64,000 bases of DNA from Roseateles aquatilis (GCF_002205645.1 NZ_NIOF01000001.1:1210248-1274247), one strand, 5' to 3'. Shown: positions 1 through 9,383, counted from the stretch's first letter. Numbers and translations: made by a program. The notes: generated by a model from the letters alone, not told the origin.

Positions 1-94
1 CCAGGTCGTAACCGTCCAGCACCACATAGATCAGCAGCGAGAGCCCCATCAGGCCCATGAAGATGACGGGCAGCAGGCCCTCGGTCGCATTCAT
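1..94 (-). CDS. cydB: Cytochrome bd oxidase subunit II, N-terminal fragment
   Basis: Only the first 31 codons lie in the window; the gene runs off the left edge. The start codon (complement of 92-94) overlaps the cydA stop in an ATGA arrangement, so the two subunits are translationally coupled. The fragment ends in YVVLDGYDL, the conserved first-helix motif of CydB/CioB. With CydA this subunit forms the inner-membrane quinol oxidase that reduces oxygen to water. Confidence 0.9.
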   Translation of the reverse strand, partial: MNATEGLLPVIFMGLMGLSLLIYVVLDGYDL

Positions 95-1473
95 GCGAAG
101 CTCCTTGAAATCACGGCCGCGGGACCGCCCCGATCGGACGACGGCGTCGAGCCCCCCTGCCCGCCGGGCTCTGCCTGCTCGACCTTCTCCGCCATCCGCT
201 TGATGGCCGCCACGTAGGCGATCAACAGCGCCAGATAGACCGTCGCGTAAGCGGCCAGCGACACGGCCACCATCGATCCGGGGTTGTTCGCCGCCACTTC
301 CTGCGTGCGCAGCACGCCGTAGACGATGAAGGGCTGGCGGCCGATCTCGGTCACGTACCAGCCGGCGACCGTCGCCACCCAGCCGGAGAAGCTCATCAGC
401 GACAAGCCCCACAACCAGCCGCGGGGCAGCAGTGTCCAGCCCGACCGGCGATACAGCCACATGCCGCCCCAGGCGAAGACCAGCATCAGCACGCCCATGC
501 CCACCATCACGCGGAACGCCAGGAACAGCGGTTTCACCGGCGGATGCGCGCCTTCGAATTCATTGAGCCCGCGGATCTCGCCGTCCGCGTCGTGCGTCAG
601 GATCAGGCTGGCCGCGCGCGGAATGCCGATGGCGAAACGGTTCTCCCGCGCCTGCTCGTCGGGCCACGCGAACAGCAACAGCGGCGCGCCGCGCTCCGTC
701 GTCCACACGCCTTCCATCGCGGCGACCTTGGCCGGCTGATGCTTCAGCGTGTTGAGCCCGTGCATGTCGCCAGCCAGGAACTGCAGCGGGACCAGCACGG
801 CGGCCAGCGTCAACCCGACGCGCAGCACGCGCGCCGTCTCCGGCCGCGCGACGCCCTTGAGCATCTGCCAGGCGCTGACACCGCACAGCAGGAACGCGGC
901 GGTCAGCCCCGACGCCAGCAGCTTGTGGGCGAGCCGGTACGGGAAGGACGGATTGAAGACCACCGCCCACCAGTCGACCGCGTGGATCACGCCGTCCCGC
1001 ACCTCATGCCCGGCGGGCGTCTGCATCCACGAGTTGAGGCTCAGGATCCAGAACGCGCTCAGCGTCGTGCCGAAGGCCACCGTCGCCGTCGCGACGAAGT
1101 GCACGCGCGGGCTGACGCGCTCCCGCCCGAACAGCATGATCCCGAGGAAACCGGCCTCCAGGAAGAAGGCCGTCAGCACCTCGTAGCCCAGCAGCGGCCC
1201 GGCGATGTTGCCGGCCCGCTCCATGAAACCCGGCCAGTTGGTGCCGAACTGGAAGCTCATCGTCACGCCGCTGACCACGCCCAGCGCGAAGCTCAGCGCG
1301 AAGACCTGGGTCCAGAAGCGATAGGCCGCGAGCCATGCGGCATCGCCGCCGCGCCGCCAGCGCCAGAGCATGAAAAGCACGATCCAGCCCAGCGCGATGG
1401 TGATCGTCGGGAACAGGATGTGGAAGGTGATGTTGAGCGCGAACTGCATCCGCGCGAGGATCAGCGCGTCCAT
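91..1473 (-). CDS. cydA: Cytochrome bd-type quinol oxidase subunit I, cyanide-insensitive (CioA) type
   Basis: 460-residue multi-span membrane subunit carrying the haem and quinol sites of a terminal oxidase. Visible landmarks are His18 in the first helix (FHILFP, haem ligand), His183 (LAHKLL, haem b558 ligand), the GPLLGYEVLTAFFLEAGFLG block and the GRQPFIVYGVLRT segment after the Q-loop. The periplasmic loop between about residues 250 and 305 lacks the long insert of E. coli CydA, as in CioA enzymes. The gene precedes cydB with a 4-base overlap and follows a 16-codon leader ORF by one base. The AvrII-like tandem repeat at 1631-1690 lies upstream and may be regulatory. Confidence 0.93.
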   Translation of the reverse strand: MDALILARMQFALNITFHILFPTITIALGWIVLFMLWRWRRGGDAAWLAAYRFWTQVFALSFALGVVSGVTMSFQFGTNWPGFMERAGNIAGPLLGYEVLTAFFLEAGFLGIMLFGRERVSPRVHFVATATVAFGTTLSAFWILSLNSWMQTPAGHEVRDGVIHAVDWWAVVFNPSFPYRLAHKLLASGLTAAFLLCGVSAWQMLKGVARPETARVLRVGLTLAAVLVPLQFLAGDMHGLNTLKHQPAKVAAMEGVWTTERGAPLLLFAWPDEQARENRFAIGIPRAASLILTHDADGEIRGLNEFEGAHPPVKPLFLAFRVMVGMGVLMLVFAWGGMWLYRRSGWTLLPRGWLWGLSLMSFSGWVATVAGWYVTEIGRQPFIVYGVLRTQEVAANNPGSMVAVSLAAYATVYLALLIAYVAAIKRMAEKVEQAEPGGQGGSTPSSDRGGPAAVISRSFA

Positions 1474-1474
1474 C

Positions 1475-1525
1475 TCAGCGCCGCCTCGACAGGGCGCGGC
1501 CGATGGCGCCGATGTCCGTGTTCAT
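1475..1525 (-). CDS. Putative 16-residue leader peptide upstream of cydA
   Basis: A tiny ORF encoding MNTDIGAIGRALSRRR. It has a good ribosome binding site (GGAGAG five bases before its ATG). Its TGA stop is separated from the cydA ATG by a single G. cydA itself has no clear Shine-Dalgarno sequence, so the ORF could serve to couple translation into cydA. No family was recognised. It may be only a coupling device or a chance ORF. Confidence 0.4.
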   Translation of the reverse strand: MNTDIGAIGRALSRRR

Positions 1526-1630
1526 GGGGTCTCTCCGCGACGATCGCTCAAGCCCGGGCCGCGCCCGGAACGCCTTGCGATGCGTCAACGATGCGCAGTG
1601 TTCAGGACTTCATGCGCACGTGGAAGAGAC

Positions 1631-1690
1631 AGATCGTCCTAGGGCGGAACGTCCTAGGACAGATCGCCCTAGGACAAATTGTCCCGGGCT
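1631..1690. repeat. Four 15-bp direct repeats with CCTAGG cores upstream of cydA
   Basis: Units begin at 1631, 1646, 1661 and 1676. The first three carry CCTAGG at 1638, 1653 and 1668, exactly 15 bp apart; the fourth has CCCGGG in the same place. The second unit contains the perfect palindrome GTCCTAGGAC (1651-1660). The array lies in the 232-bp non-coding stretch between aqpZ and the cydA leader ORF. It could be a set of operator sites for cydAB or a recent slippage product. Nothing else recognisable lies in that stretch. Confidence 0.7.
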
Positions 1691-1757
1691 GGCGGGCCGG
1701 GCGCGCCACGCGCGGCCCCCTGCGGCCCGCGCGTGACCGGCCGCCGCGGCGCGGCGC

Positions 1758-2438
1758 TCAGTCCCGCGAGAGCGCGCGGTAGACGGCGCCGCCGAGGATG
1801 CCGCCCACGATGGGCGCGACCCAGAAGGCCCACAGCTGCTGCAGTGCCCAGGGCTCGGCGAAGAGCGCGACGCCGGTGCTGCGCGCCGGGTTCACCGACG
1901 TGTTGGTGACCGGGATGCTGATCAGGTGGATCAGCGTCAGCGCCAGGCCGATCGCGATCGGCGCGAAGCCCTGCGGCGCGCGCTTGTCCGTGGCGCCCAT
2001 GATGATGAACAGGAACATCGCCGTCATCACCACCTCGCACAGCAGCGCCGCGCCCATCGCGTAACCGCCGGGCGAGTGCTCGCCGAAGCCGTTGGACGCG
2101 AAGCCGCCCACCGTGAAGCCGGGCTTGCCGCTCGCGATCAGGTAGAGCACGCCGCCCGCCAGCGCGCCGCCGATCACCTGCGCCGCGATGTAGGGCAGCA
2201 GGCGACGGGTCTCGAAACGCCCACCCGCCCACAGGCCGATGGACACGGCCGGGTTGAGGTGGCAGCCGCTGATGTGCCCGATGGCGAAGGCCATCGTCAA
2301 CACCGTCAGGCCGAAGGCCAGGGACACGCCCAGCAGCCCGATGCCCAGTTGCGGGAACGCGGCGGCGAGCACGGCGCTGCCGCAGCCGCCGAGCACGAGC
2401 CAGAACGTGCCGATCAATTCGGCGAACACTGCTTTCAT
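1758..2438 (-). CDS. aqpZ: Aquaporin Z, water channel
   Basis: 226-residue MIP-family inner-membrane channel, normal length. Both pore motifs are present: HLNPAVSIG at about residue 60 and SVNPARSTG at about residue 182, with the selectivity-filter Arg following the second NPA. The narrow-type motif set and length favour an AqpZ-type water channel over a glycerol facilitator. The start has a GGAGG ribosome binding site six bases upstream. The longer in-frame reading upstream has no conserved content. It appears to be a single-gene unit. Confidence 0.95.
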   Translation of the reverse strand: MKAVFAELIGTFWLVLGGCGSAVLAAAFPQLGIGLLGVSLAFGLTVLTMAFAIGHISGCHLNPAVSIGLWAGGRFETRRLLPYIAAQVIGGALAGGVLYLIASGKPGFTVGGFASNGFGEHSPGGYAMGAALLCEVVMTAMFLFIIMGATDKRAPQGFAPIAIGLALTLIHLISIPVTNTSVNPARSTGVALFAEPWALQQLWAFWVAPIVGGILGGAVYRALSRD

Positions 2439-2629
2439 GGGAGTCCTCCCTTGCTGAGACGCGCTGCGGCGCCGGGTGTCGTGAGCTTCGTTCTTGTCGT
2501 GGCCGGCGCTCGTGCGCCGATGCCGGCGGATTCTGGCAGTGACCGGATGACGCGTGCGGCCCTTTACGTCCCTTGACACGGGGGCTCGCGCCGCGCGGTC
2601 CGACGTGGCACAAGGACGGGTTGCGCGGC

Positions 2630-3553
2630 TCACCAGCCGCCGTCCTCCCCCGCGGCGGCCTCGCGGTGCGGCTCGAAACGTTCCGCCAGGAAGTCCACCA
2701 GCGCGCGGGTCTTGGCCGGCAGCAGCGCGCGGGTCGGAAAGACCAGGTGGATGTCCGCCGGCGGCAGCGCCCACTCCGCCAGCACCGCGCGCAACCGCCC
2801 CGAGCGCAGCATCGGCGCCGCCTCCCACATCGACCGGATCAGCAGGCCGTGGCCGTCCAGGCCCCAGGCGAGCACGCTCTCCCCGTCGTTGGAGGCGAGC
2901 GGGCCGCGGACCTTCACGGTGTCCTTGCGCGTGCCCTGCGTGAAGTGCCAGGTACCGAAGGTCTCGTCGTTCTCGCGGATGAAGAGGCAGGCGTGCCGCG
3001 CCAGGTCGCGCGGCGACGCCGGCTCCCCGGCGCGCTTCAGGTAGGCCGGCGACGCGCACAGCACGCGCCGGTTGCGCGCCAGCAGCCGCGCCGTGAGCCG
3101 CGCGTCCGGCAGGTCGCCGACATGCACCTGCAGGTCCAGGCCCTGCTCGACCAGGTTCACCGGGCGGTCGGTGAGCGCCAGCTGGACCTCGACGTCCGGG
3201 TACTTGCGCGCGAACTTCGACAGCGCCGGCGCGATGTGCCTGCGCCCGAAGCCGAAGCTCGCCGCCACCCGCACCAGCCCCTTGGGCACCGCGTGCTGCC
3301 CGGCGACGCTGCGCTCCAGCGCCTCCAGGTCCTCCAGCACGCGGGCGCCGTCGACGAGGTAGGTCTCGCCCTCCGGCGTGAGGCCGATGCGCCGCGTCGT
3401 GCGCTGCAGCAGGCGCACGCCCAGCCGCCGCTCGATCGCCGCCAGCCGCTTGCTCACCGCCGGCGGCGTCACGCCCAGTTGCTGCGCGGCCGCCGCCAGG
3501 CTGTCGTGCTTGACCAGCAGCGCGAAGAAGGCCAGATCCGAGAAGCCGTCCAT
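2630..3553 (-). CDS. LysR-family transcriptional regulator
   Basis: 307 residues with an N-terminal winged helix-turn-helix (residues about 4-62, including [20 protein letters not shown]) and a LysR substrate-binding domain from about residue 90. The sequence resembles the DmlR/AaeR-type LysR group. It is transcribed divergently from the hydrolase-leuC-leuD genes, with 158 bp between starts, so it probably controls them; this is inference from layout. The effector is unknown. The start has a GGAG site upstream. Confidence 0.88.
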   Translation of the reverse strand: MDGFSDLAFFALLVKHDSLAAAAQQLGVTPPAVSKRLAAIERRLGVRLLQRTTRRIGLTPEGETYLVDGARVLEDLEALERSVAGQHAVPKGLVRVAASFGFGRRHIAPALSKFARKYPDVEVQLALTDRPVNLVEQGLDLQVHVGDLPDARLTARLLARNRRVLCASPAYLKRAGEPASPRDLARHACLFIRENDETFGTWHFTQGTRKDTVKVRGPLASNDGESVLAWGLDGHGLLIRSMWEAAPMLRSGRLRAVLAEWALPPADIHLVFPTRALLPAKTRALVDFLAERFEPHREAAAGEDGGW

Positions 3554-3711
3554 TGGTAACTCCGGAGAACGAAAGAACTGCCGATCCGGAAATTATGCGA
3601 TCTCGATTCACTTTCAGAATCACGACCATCCCCAGGGAAAGTCGGCATGACGCCCAGCGGCCGCCGCGGCGGGCCATGCCGACAGTCCCCAGCCGATCGC
3701 CAGGAACCCCC

Positions 3712-4716
3712 ATGCCAAACGCCCCAGAGATCGCCGGCAGCGCCGCCAACGCCGCGAGCGTCACGCGCGCGGACGAAGCGCCGACGCCGGCCCGTGCCGC
3801 GCCGTCGCCCGAGGTCGTCTCCGACGACCTCGCCGCGTTGCTGCCCGGCTTCACGCACGGCAGCGTCGCCACCGCCGAGGGCGTACGCATCCATGTCTCC
3901 ACCGCCGGCACCGGGCCCGCCCTGCTCTTGCTGCACGGCCATCCGCAGACGCGCGCCATCTGGCACCAGGTCGCGCCGCGACTCGCGGAGCGCTTCACCG
4001 TCGTCGCGGCGGACCTGCGCGGCTACGGCGACTCTTCCAAACCGGACGGCGATGCCGGGCATGCCGCCTACAGCAAGCGCACGATGGCGGCGGACATGCT
4101 GCGCGTGATGCGCGCGCTGGGCCATGCGCGCTTCGACGTGCTGGCGCACGACCGCGGTGCCCGCGTCGCGCATCGGCTGGCGATGGACGCGCCCGAGGCG
4201 GTGCGTCGCCTGGCGTTGCTGGACATCGCCCCGACGCTGGACATGTACGAGGGCACCGGCGGCGACTTCGCCCGCGCCTACTGGCACTGGTTCTTCCTGA
4301 TCCAGCCGGCCCCGCTGCCCGAGCGCCTGCTGGCCGCCGATCCGGCCGCCTACGTGCGCGACGTGATGGGCCGCCGCAGCGCCGGCCTCGCGCCCTTCGA
4401 CCCGCGCGCGCTGGCCGAGTACCAGCGCTGCCTGGCCCTGCCCGGCACCGCGCACGGCCTCTGCGAAGACTACCGCGCCAGCGCCGGGATCGACCTGGTG
4501 CACGACCGGCTCGATCGCGCCGCGGGCCGCACGCTGACGATGCCGCTGCTGGTGCTGTGGGGCGCGCAAGGCGTCGTGCACCGCTGCTTCGAGCCGCTGA
4601 TGCTGTGGCGCCGCGTCGCCGACGACGTCCGCGGCGAGGCGCTGCCCTGCGGCCATTACCTGCCCGAGGAAGCGCCGCAACCGGTGCTCGATCGCGTGCT
4701 GCCCTTCTTCGCCTGA
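3712..4716 (+). CDS. Alpha/beta hydrolase of the haloacetate/fluoroacetate dehalogenase group
   Basis: 334 residues from an ATG preceded by AGGA; an upstream ATG at 3676 is possible but lacks support. The fold and active site match fluoroacetate dehalogenases: nucleophile Asp147 in HDRGAR, carboxylate-binding Arg148 and Arg151, acid Asp171 in LLDIAP, His192-Trp193 in YWHW and Tyr254 (halide pocket), and general base His315 in CGHY. An Ala/Pro-rich N-terminal extension of about 40 residues precedes the domain. It is first in a likely operon with leuC and leuD (12 bp to leuC). The substrate here is unproven; 2-halo acids are the family expectation. Confidence 0.8.
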   Translation: MPNAPEIAGSAANAASVTRADEAPTPARAAPSPEVVSDDLAALLPGFTHGSVATAEGVRIHVSTAGTGPALLLLHGHPQTRAIWHQVAPRLAERFTVVAADLRGYGDSSKPDGDAGHAAYSKRTMAADMLRVMRALGHARFDVLAHDRGARVAHRLAMDAPEAVRRLALLDIAPTLDMYEGTGGDFARAYWHWFFLIQPAPLPERLLAADPAAYVRDVMGRRSAGLAPFDPRALAEYQRCLALPGTAHGLCEDYRASAGIDLVHDRLDRAAGRTLTMPLLVLWGAQGVVHRCFEPLMLWRRVADDVRGEALPCGHYLPEEAPQPVLDRVLPFFA

Positions 4717-4727
4717 AAGGTCGAACG

Positions 4728-6257
4728 ATGAGTCCTTCCCACCCCTCCCCGTCAACCGCCGGTTCCGGCGCCGCGCCTGGCGCGGCGTCCGATGAGGCAT
4801 CCGATACCGCGCGCCAGGCGGAGGACGCGCGTCGGCAGGCGCCGCGCAGCCTCTACCGCAAGCTCGTGGACAGCCACGCCGTCGCCGAGCTCGACGCCGA
4901 GAACGTGCTGCTGTTCTGCGACCTGCACCTGATGAACGAGTACACCAGCCCGCAGGCCTTCGCCGGGCTGCACGAGCAGGACCGCGGCGTCGCCATGCCG
5001 GGCCAGAACGTCGCGGTGGTGAGCCACATCATCCCGACGCATCCGGTGCCGTCGCGGCTGCGCGTGATCGCCGACGCGGCCTCCGCGCTGCAGGCCACCA
5101 ACCTCAAGCGCAACTGCGACCGGCACGGCATCCCGCTGTTCGACACCACCGACGCGCTGCAAGGCATCGAGCATGTCGTCGCGCCGGAGCACGGGATGAT
5201 CCGTCCCGGCATGGTGGTGATCTGCGGCGACAGCCACACCACCACCTACGGCGCGCTGGGCGCGCTGGGTTTCGGCATCGGCACGACCGAGGTCGAGCAT
5301 GTGCTGGCGACGCAGACGCTGGTCTACCGCGTCGCGAAGGACATGCGCATCCACGTCGACGGCCGGCTGCCGATCGGCACGACGTCCAAGGACCTGGTGC
5401 TGGCCATCATCGGCCGCATCGGCGCGCAGGGCGCGCGCGGTTTCGTCGTCGAGTTCCGCGGCGAGGCCATCGCCGCGCTGTCGATCGAGGCGCGCTTCAC
5501 GCTGTGCAACATGGCGGTCGAGGCCGGCGCGCGCGGCGCGCTGATCGCGCCGGACGCGACGGCGATCGACTACGTGCTCGCGCGCTGCCCCGACATCGCC
5601 GGCCCGCATCGGGACGCCGCGCTCGCCCATTGGCGGTCGCTGCGCAGCGACGACGGCGCGGTCTTCGACGTCGAGCATCGCTTCGACGCGAGCGAGGTGG
5701 CGCCGCAGGTCACCTGGGGCACCAGTCCCGACCAGGTCGCGGCCGTCGACGCGCGCATCCCCGATCCGTCCGGCATGCCGGACGGCCCCGTCCGCGGCAG
5801 CGCCGAACGCGCCCTGCGCTACACGCGCCTGAACGCCGGCGCGCCGCTGGAGGGCACGCCCATCCAGCATGTGTTCATCGGCTCCTGCACCAACGGTCGC
5901 ATCGAGGATCTTCGCGCCGCGGCGGCCGTGCTGCGCGGCCGGCACGTGGCGGCGGGCGTGCGCGCGATGGTCGTGCCGGGGTCCGGCGCGGTGCGCGCGG
6001 CGGCCGAGGCGGAGGGGCTGGACCGTGTCTTCATCGACGCTGGGCTCGAATGGCGCCAGCCGGGATGCTCGATGTGCCTGGCGATGAACGACGACGTGCT
6101 GGCCGACGGCGTGCGCTGCGCGTCGACGACCAACCGCAACTTCGAGGGCCGCCAGGGGCGCGGCGCCATCACCCACCTGATGAGCCCGGCGATGGCCGCC
6201 GCGGCGGCGGTCACCGGCCGCATCACCGACGTCCGCCGCCTGGAGACCCTGTCATGA
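4728..6257 (+). CDS. leuC: LeuC-like hydro-lyase, large subunit (isopropylmalate dehydratase family)
   Basis: 509 residues of the aconitase superfamily. The three 4Fe-4S ligands are visible as Cys387 (GSCTNGR) and Cys447/Cys450 (PGCSMC), with CGDSHTTTYGALGALGFGIGTTE further upstream. A 40-residue low-complexity N-terminal tail precedes the conserved SLYRKLVDSH start. It overlaps leuD by 4 bases. leuB is absent and the neighbours are a dehalogenase-like hydrolase and a LysR regulator. It may therefore be a paralogue acting on a substituted malate rather than the leucine-pathway enzyme. Confidence 0.88.
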   Translation: MSPSHPSPSTAGSGAAPGAASDEASDTARQAEDARRQAPRSLYRKLVDSHAVAELDAENVLLFCDLHLMNEYTSPQAFAGLHEQDRGVAMPGQNVAVVSHIIPTHPVPSRLRVIADAASALQATNLKRNCDRHGIPLFDTTDALQGIEHVVAPEHGMIRPGMVVICGDSHTTTYGALGALGFGIGTTEVEHVLATQTLVYRVAKDMRIHVDGRLPIGTTSKDLVLAIIGRIGAQGARGFVVEFRGEAIAALSIEARFTLCNMAVEAGARGALIAPDATAIDYVLARCPDIAGPHRDAALAHWRSLRSDDGAVFDVEHRFDASEVAPQVTWGTSPDQVAAVDARIPDPSGMPDGPVRGSAERALRYTRLNAGAPLEGTPIQHVFIGSCTNGRIEDLRAAAAVLRGRHVAAGVRAMVVPGSGAVRAAAEAEGLDRVFIDAGLEWRQPGCSMCLAMNDDVLADGVRCASTTNRNFEGRQGRGAITHLMSPAMAAAAAVTGRITDVRRLETLS

Positions 6258-6919
6258 CACCCGTCCACCGCATCGAGGGCCGCACCGCCGCCCTGCGCAT
6301 CGAGAACCTCGACACCGACCAGATCATGCCCAAGCAATTCCTGCGCGGCATCGACAAAAACGGCCTGCGCGACGGACTGCTGTACGACCTGCGCTTCGAC
6401 GCGGCCGGCCGGGCGCGACCGGACTTCGTGCTGAACCGCCCCGACCACGCCGACGTGTCGGTGCTGATCGCCGGCTCCAACTTCGGCTGCGGGTCGAGCC
6501 GCGAGCACGCGGTCTGGGGCCTGCAGCAGGCGGGCATCCGCGCCGTGGTGGCGCCGAGCTTCGGCGAGATCTTCTATTCCAACGCGATGGGCAACGGGCT
6601 GCTGCTGGTGACGCTGCCGGAGGCGGACGTCCGGCGGCTGATGGCCGAGGCCGACGCGGTGCCCGGCAACGCCGTGAGCATCGATGTCCAGACGCAGACG
6701 CTGCGCAGCGGCTCGGGCAGCGTCCAGGCCCGCTTCGACCTGCTCGCGCGGCATCGCCGGATGCTGCTCGACGGGCTGGATGCGATCGGCCTGTCGCTGA
6801 CCTACCGCGACCGGATCGACGCCTTCGCCCGCGCGCACTGGGCCGCGCAACCGTGGTTGAAGAACGTGGCCGCCAACGCTATCGCGAGCATCGCCGAGCC
6901 CCCGCCACGCAGCCGATGA
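6254..6919 (+). CDS. leuD: LeuD-like hydro-lyase, small subunit
   Basis: 221 residues. It carries the swivel-domain signature ENLDTDQIMPKQFL and the GSNFGCGSSREHAVWGL loop, followed by FGEIFYSNAMGNGLL, all typical of LeuD. It pairs with the LeuC-like subunit to form a heterodimeric hydro-lyase. Its ATG overlaps the leuC stop (ATGA). The 3' end overlaps the convergent EamA gene by 41 bp, so both C-termini are encoded in the same DNA. Confidence 0.9.
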   Translation: MTPVHRIEGRTAALRIENLDTDQIMPKQFLRGIDKNGLRDGLLYDLRFDAAGRARPDFVLNRPDHADVSVLIAGSNFGCGSSREHAVWGLQQAGIRAVVAPSFGEIFYSNAMGNGLLLVTLPEADVRRLMAEADAVPGNAVSIDVQTQTLRSGSGSVQARFDLLARHRRMLLDGLDAIGLSLTYRDRIDAFARAHWAAQPWLKNVAANAIASIAEPPPRSR

Positions 6920-7931
6920 CCGCGACGGTCACGCCCAGCATCGCGGCGCTGACCGGCTCCTGCAGCAGCCCGGCCGCCAGCGCGAGCCCGAACAGCGGCT
7001 GCAGCAACTGCAGTTGCCCGACCGCCGCGATGCCGCCCTGGGCCAGCCCGCGGTACCAGAAGACGAAGCCGATCAGCATGCTGAACAGCGAGACGTAGGC
7101 CAGCCCGGCCCAGGCCGGCGCGCCGACGCCGGCGAAGGTCGCCGGCAGCGTCAGCAGCGCGACGACGAGCATCGGCGGCAACGACAGCACCAGCGCCCAG
7201 CAGATCACCTGCCAGCCGCCGAGCGAGCGCGACAGCTTGGCGCCCTCCGCGTAACCGAGCCCGCAGACCAGGATCGCGGCCAGCATCAGCAGGTCGCCGG
7301 CCGGCGCCGCCGTCAGGCCCTGCGCGGCGGCGAAGCCGATGACCAGCAGGCTGCCCAGGACGGAAAAGACCCAGAACGCCGCGCGCGGTCGCTCGCCGCC
7401 GCGCAGCACGCCGAAGGCGGCGGTGGACAGCGGCAGCATCGCGATGAAGACGATCGAGTGCGCCGACGTCACATGGCGCAGCGCCATCGCGGTCAGCAGC
7501 GGGAAGCCAATGACGACCCCCACCGCCACGATGAGCAGCGGCACCGCGTGCGCGCGCGATGGTCGTGGGGCCCTCAGCAGCAACAAGGCGATCAGCGCCA
7601 CCACACCCGCGATCGACGCGCGGGCGACGGTGAGGAAGAGCGGATCGAAGTCCCGCACCGCCAGCCGCGTGGCCGGCAACGAGCCGCTGAAGATCAGCAC
7701 GCCGATGAAGCCGTTCAGCCAGCCGCGGGCCGCGGCATCCTTGCCGGCCCCCGCCAGGCCGACACCAGCGGCGCCTCCACGGCCACCGTCGACATCGCCT
7801 TCGGCGGCCTTCCCGCCGGCCCTGGCATCGCGATCGCCCGCGACGATCGTGCCGGCAGGAGCGCTCGTGCCGGTCGCCGCCGTGTCGCCGACGGCGACGC
7901 CAATGGGGGCGGACTTGGTGACCCTGCTCAT
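6879..7931 (-). CDS. EamA/DMT-family transporter
   Basis: 350 residues. About 65 glycine/alanine-rich residues precede ten predicted membrane segments arranged as two EamA repeats (about residues 70-200 and 210-345). The substrate is unknown; relatives export amino acids or metabolites. It is divergent from a MocR regulator, a frequent arrangement for this transporter class, which suggests regulation by that neighbour. The start could lie further in, because the N-terminal extension is low complexity. The C-terminal 41 bp overlap leuD. Confidence 0.85.
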   Translation of the reverse strand: MSRVTKSAPIGVAVGDTAATGTSAPAGTIVAGDRDARAGGKAAEGDVDGGRGGAAGVGLAGAGKDAAARGWLNGFIGVLIFSGSLPATRLAVRDFDPLFLTVARASIAGVVALIALLLLRAPRPSRAHAVPLLIVAVGVVIGFPLLTAMALRHVTSAHSIVFIAMLPLSTAAFGVLRGGERPRAAFWVFSVLGSLLVIGFAAAQGLTAAPAGDLLMLAAILVCGLGYAEGAKLSRSLGGWQVICWALVLSLPPMLVVALLTLPATFAGVGAPAWAGLAYVSLFSMLIGFVFWYRGLAQGGIAAVGQLQLLQPLFGLALAAGLLQEPVSAAMLGVTVAVIGCVAGARRCSR

Positions 7932-7983
7932 CCGGATGCCCTGCTGTCGTGGAGGTGAAGCGGCAGCGTAACCAGTGCCATCA

Positions 7984-8012
7984 ATACAATCAAAAAATTG
8001 TCATGCATACAG
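7984..8012. promoter_or_regulatory. AT-rich candidate operator/promoter between EamA and MocR genes
   Basis: A short AT-rich stretch in a very GC-rich context. It contains the inverted repeat ACAAT-N7-ATTGT and two direct ATACA elements (from 7984 and 8007). MocR-type regulators often bind direct repeats in the intergenic region they share with a target gene, so this is a plausible operator. No footprint or promoter evidence exists here. Confidence 0.35.
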
Positions 8013-8042
8013 GACGCACCCGATGTGTCCTCGTGGAGCGCC

Positions 8043-9377
8043 ATGCCCAAGGCCCGATACAAGACGCTGGTGGACCGGCTCGCGGCGGAGATCCGCGCCG
8101 GTGACCTGCCGCCCGGCACGCGTTTGCCGACGCACCGTCAGCTTGCCGAGCGCGAGGGCTTCGCGCTGGTCACCGCGACGCGCGTCTACGCCGAGCTCGA
8201 GGCGATGGGCCTGATCAGCGGCGAGACCGGCCGCGGCACCTTCGTCAAGGAGACCGCCCTGCCGCCCGGCCAGGGCGTGGACCTGGACGCGGTGGCGACG
8301 GACATGGTCGACCTGAGCTTCAACTACCCATCGCTGCCCGGGCAGGCGGAGCTGCTGCGCGGTGCGCTGCGCCAGCTCGCCGGCGCGGGCGGGCTGGAAA
8401 CGCTGCTGCGATACCAGCCCCATGGCGGCCGGCCGCTGGACCGCGCCGCGATCGCGCGGCATCTGCCGCGTCGCGGCATGACGGTCGGCGGTGAACAGGT
8501 CCTGGTCGTGGACGGCGCTCAGCACGGCCTGGCGGTAACGGCGATGGCGCTGCTGCAGCCCGGCGACGTGGTGGCGGCCGATGCGCTCACCTACCCGGGC
8601 TTCCGGCTGCTGGCGGAGATGCATCGGCTGGAGCTGGTGCCGGTGCCCGCGGCGGGCCAGGGGCCCGACCTGGACGCGCTGGAGGCGCTGTGCCGCAAGC
8701 GGCGCGTGAAGGCGATCTACACGATGCCGACGCTGAACAACCCGCTCGGCTGGGTGATGGGCCTGAAGCGGCGGCGCGAGCTGGTCGTGATCGCGCGCCG
8801 GCACGGCTTGCTGGTCATCGAGGACGGCGCCTATGCCTACCTCGCCGAGGATCCGCCGCCACCGCTGGCGATGCTCGCGCCGGAGCTGACCGTGCATGTC
8901 TCGGGTTTCTCGAAGAGCGTCGCGGCGGGGCTGCGGGTCGGCTTCGTCGTCGCGCCGACGGCATGGGTGCCGAAGCTGGAGCGCGCCATCCGCGCCACCA
9001 CCTGGAACACGCCGGGCGTCATGACCGCCATCACCACCGGCTGGCTGGAAGACGGCACCGTCGCGCGGCTCGAAGTCGAGAAGCGCCGGGACGCGACGCT
9101 GCGGCAGCGCCTGGCGGCCGAGATGCTCGGCCCGCTCCAGCGCGTGGGGCATCCGGCGTCGTATTTCGTCTGGCTGCCGCTGGGCGAGGACGTGCGCGCC
9201 GATCAGGTCGCCATGGCGCTGAGCCGCGAGCGCGTATCCGTGTCGACGGCCGAGCCCTTCGCCACCACGCGGCCCGTGCCGCATGCGATCCGGCTGGCGT
9301 TGGGGTCGGTCGACCTGGCCGCGTTGCGGGAGGGACTGGTCAAGGTGCGGGAGGTGATTGAGGCAAGGACGTATTGA
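8043..9377 (+). CDS. MocR-type regulator: GntR DNA-binding domain fused to aminotransferase fold
   Basis: 444 residues from ATG 8043, which has GGAG nearby; a TTG at 7998 would add 15 unsupported residues. The GntR winged helix spans residues 1-72 (GTRLPTHRQLAEREGFALVTATRVYAELEAMGLI in pieces). A fold-type-I PLP domain follows, with the substrate-pocket Asp in IEDGAYAYL and the PLP lysine in SGFSKSVAAGLRVGF. Regulators of this type sense amines or PLP and control adjacent transporters, here the divergent EamA gene. Confidence 0.88.
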   Translation: MPKARYKTLVDRLAAEIRAGDLPPGTRLPTHRQLAEREGFALVTATRVYAELEAMGLISGETGRGTFVKETALPPGQGVDLDAVATDMVDLSFNYPSLPGQAELLRGALRQLAGAGGLETLLRYQPHGGRPLDRAAIARHLPRRGMTVGGEQVLVVDGAQHGLAVTAMALLQPGDVVAADALTYPGFRLLAEMHRLELVPVPAAGQGPDLDALEALCRKRRVKAIYTMPTLNNPLGWVMGLKRRRELVVIARRHGLLVIEDGAYAYLAEDPPPPLAMLAPELTVHVSGFSKSVAAGLRVGFVVAPTAWVPKLERAIRATTWNTPGVMTAITTGWLEDGTVARLEVEKRRDATLRQRLAAEMLGPLQRVGHPASYFVWLPLGEDVRADQVAMALSRERVSVSTAEPFATTRPVPHAIRLALGSVDLAALREGLVKVREVIEARTY

Positions 9378-9383
9378 GCCGGC

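Noticed and set aside
1758..3998. 746-codon frame joining aqpZ with sequence across the LysR gene
   Set aside because: Only the last 226 codons look like protein (aquaporin) and they have their own ribosome binding site; the rest is antisense or out of frame.
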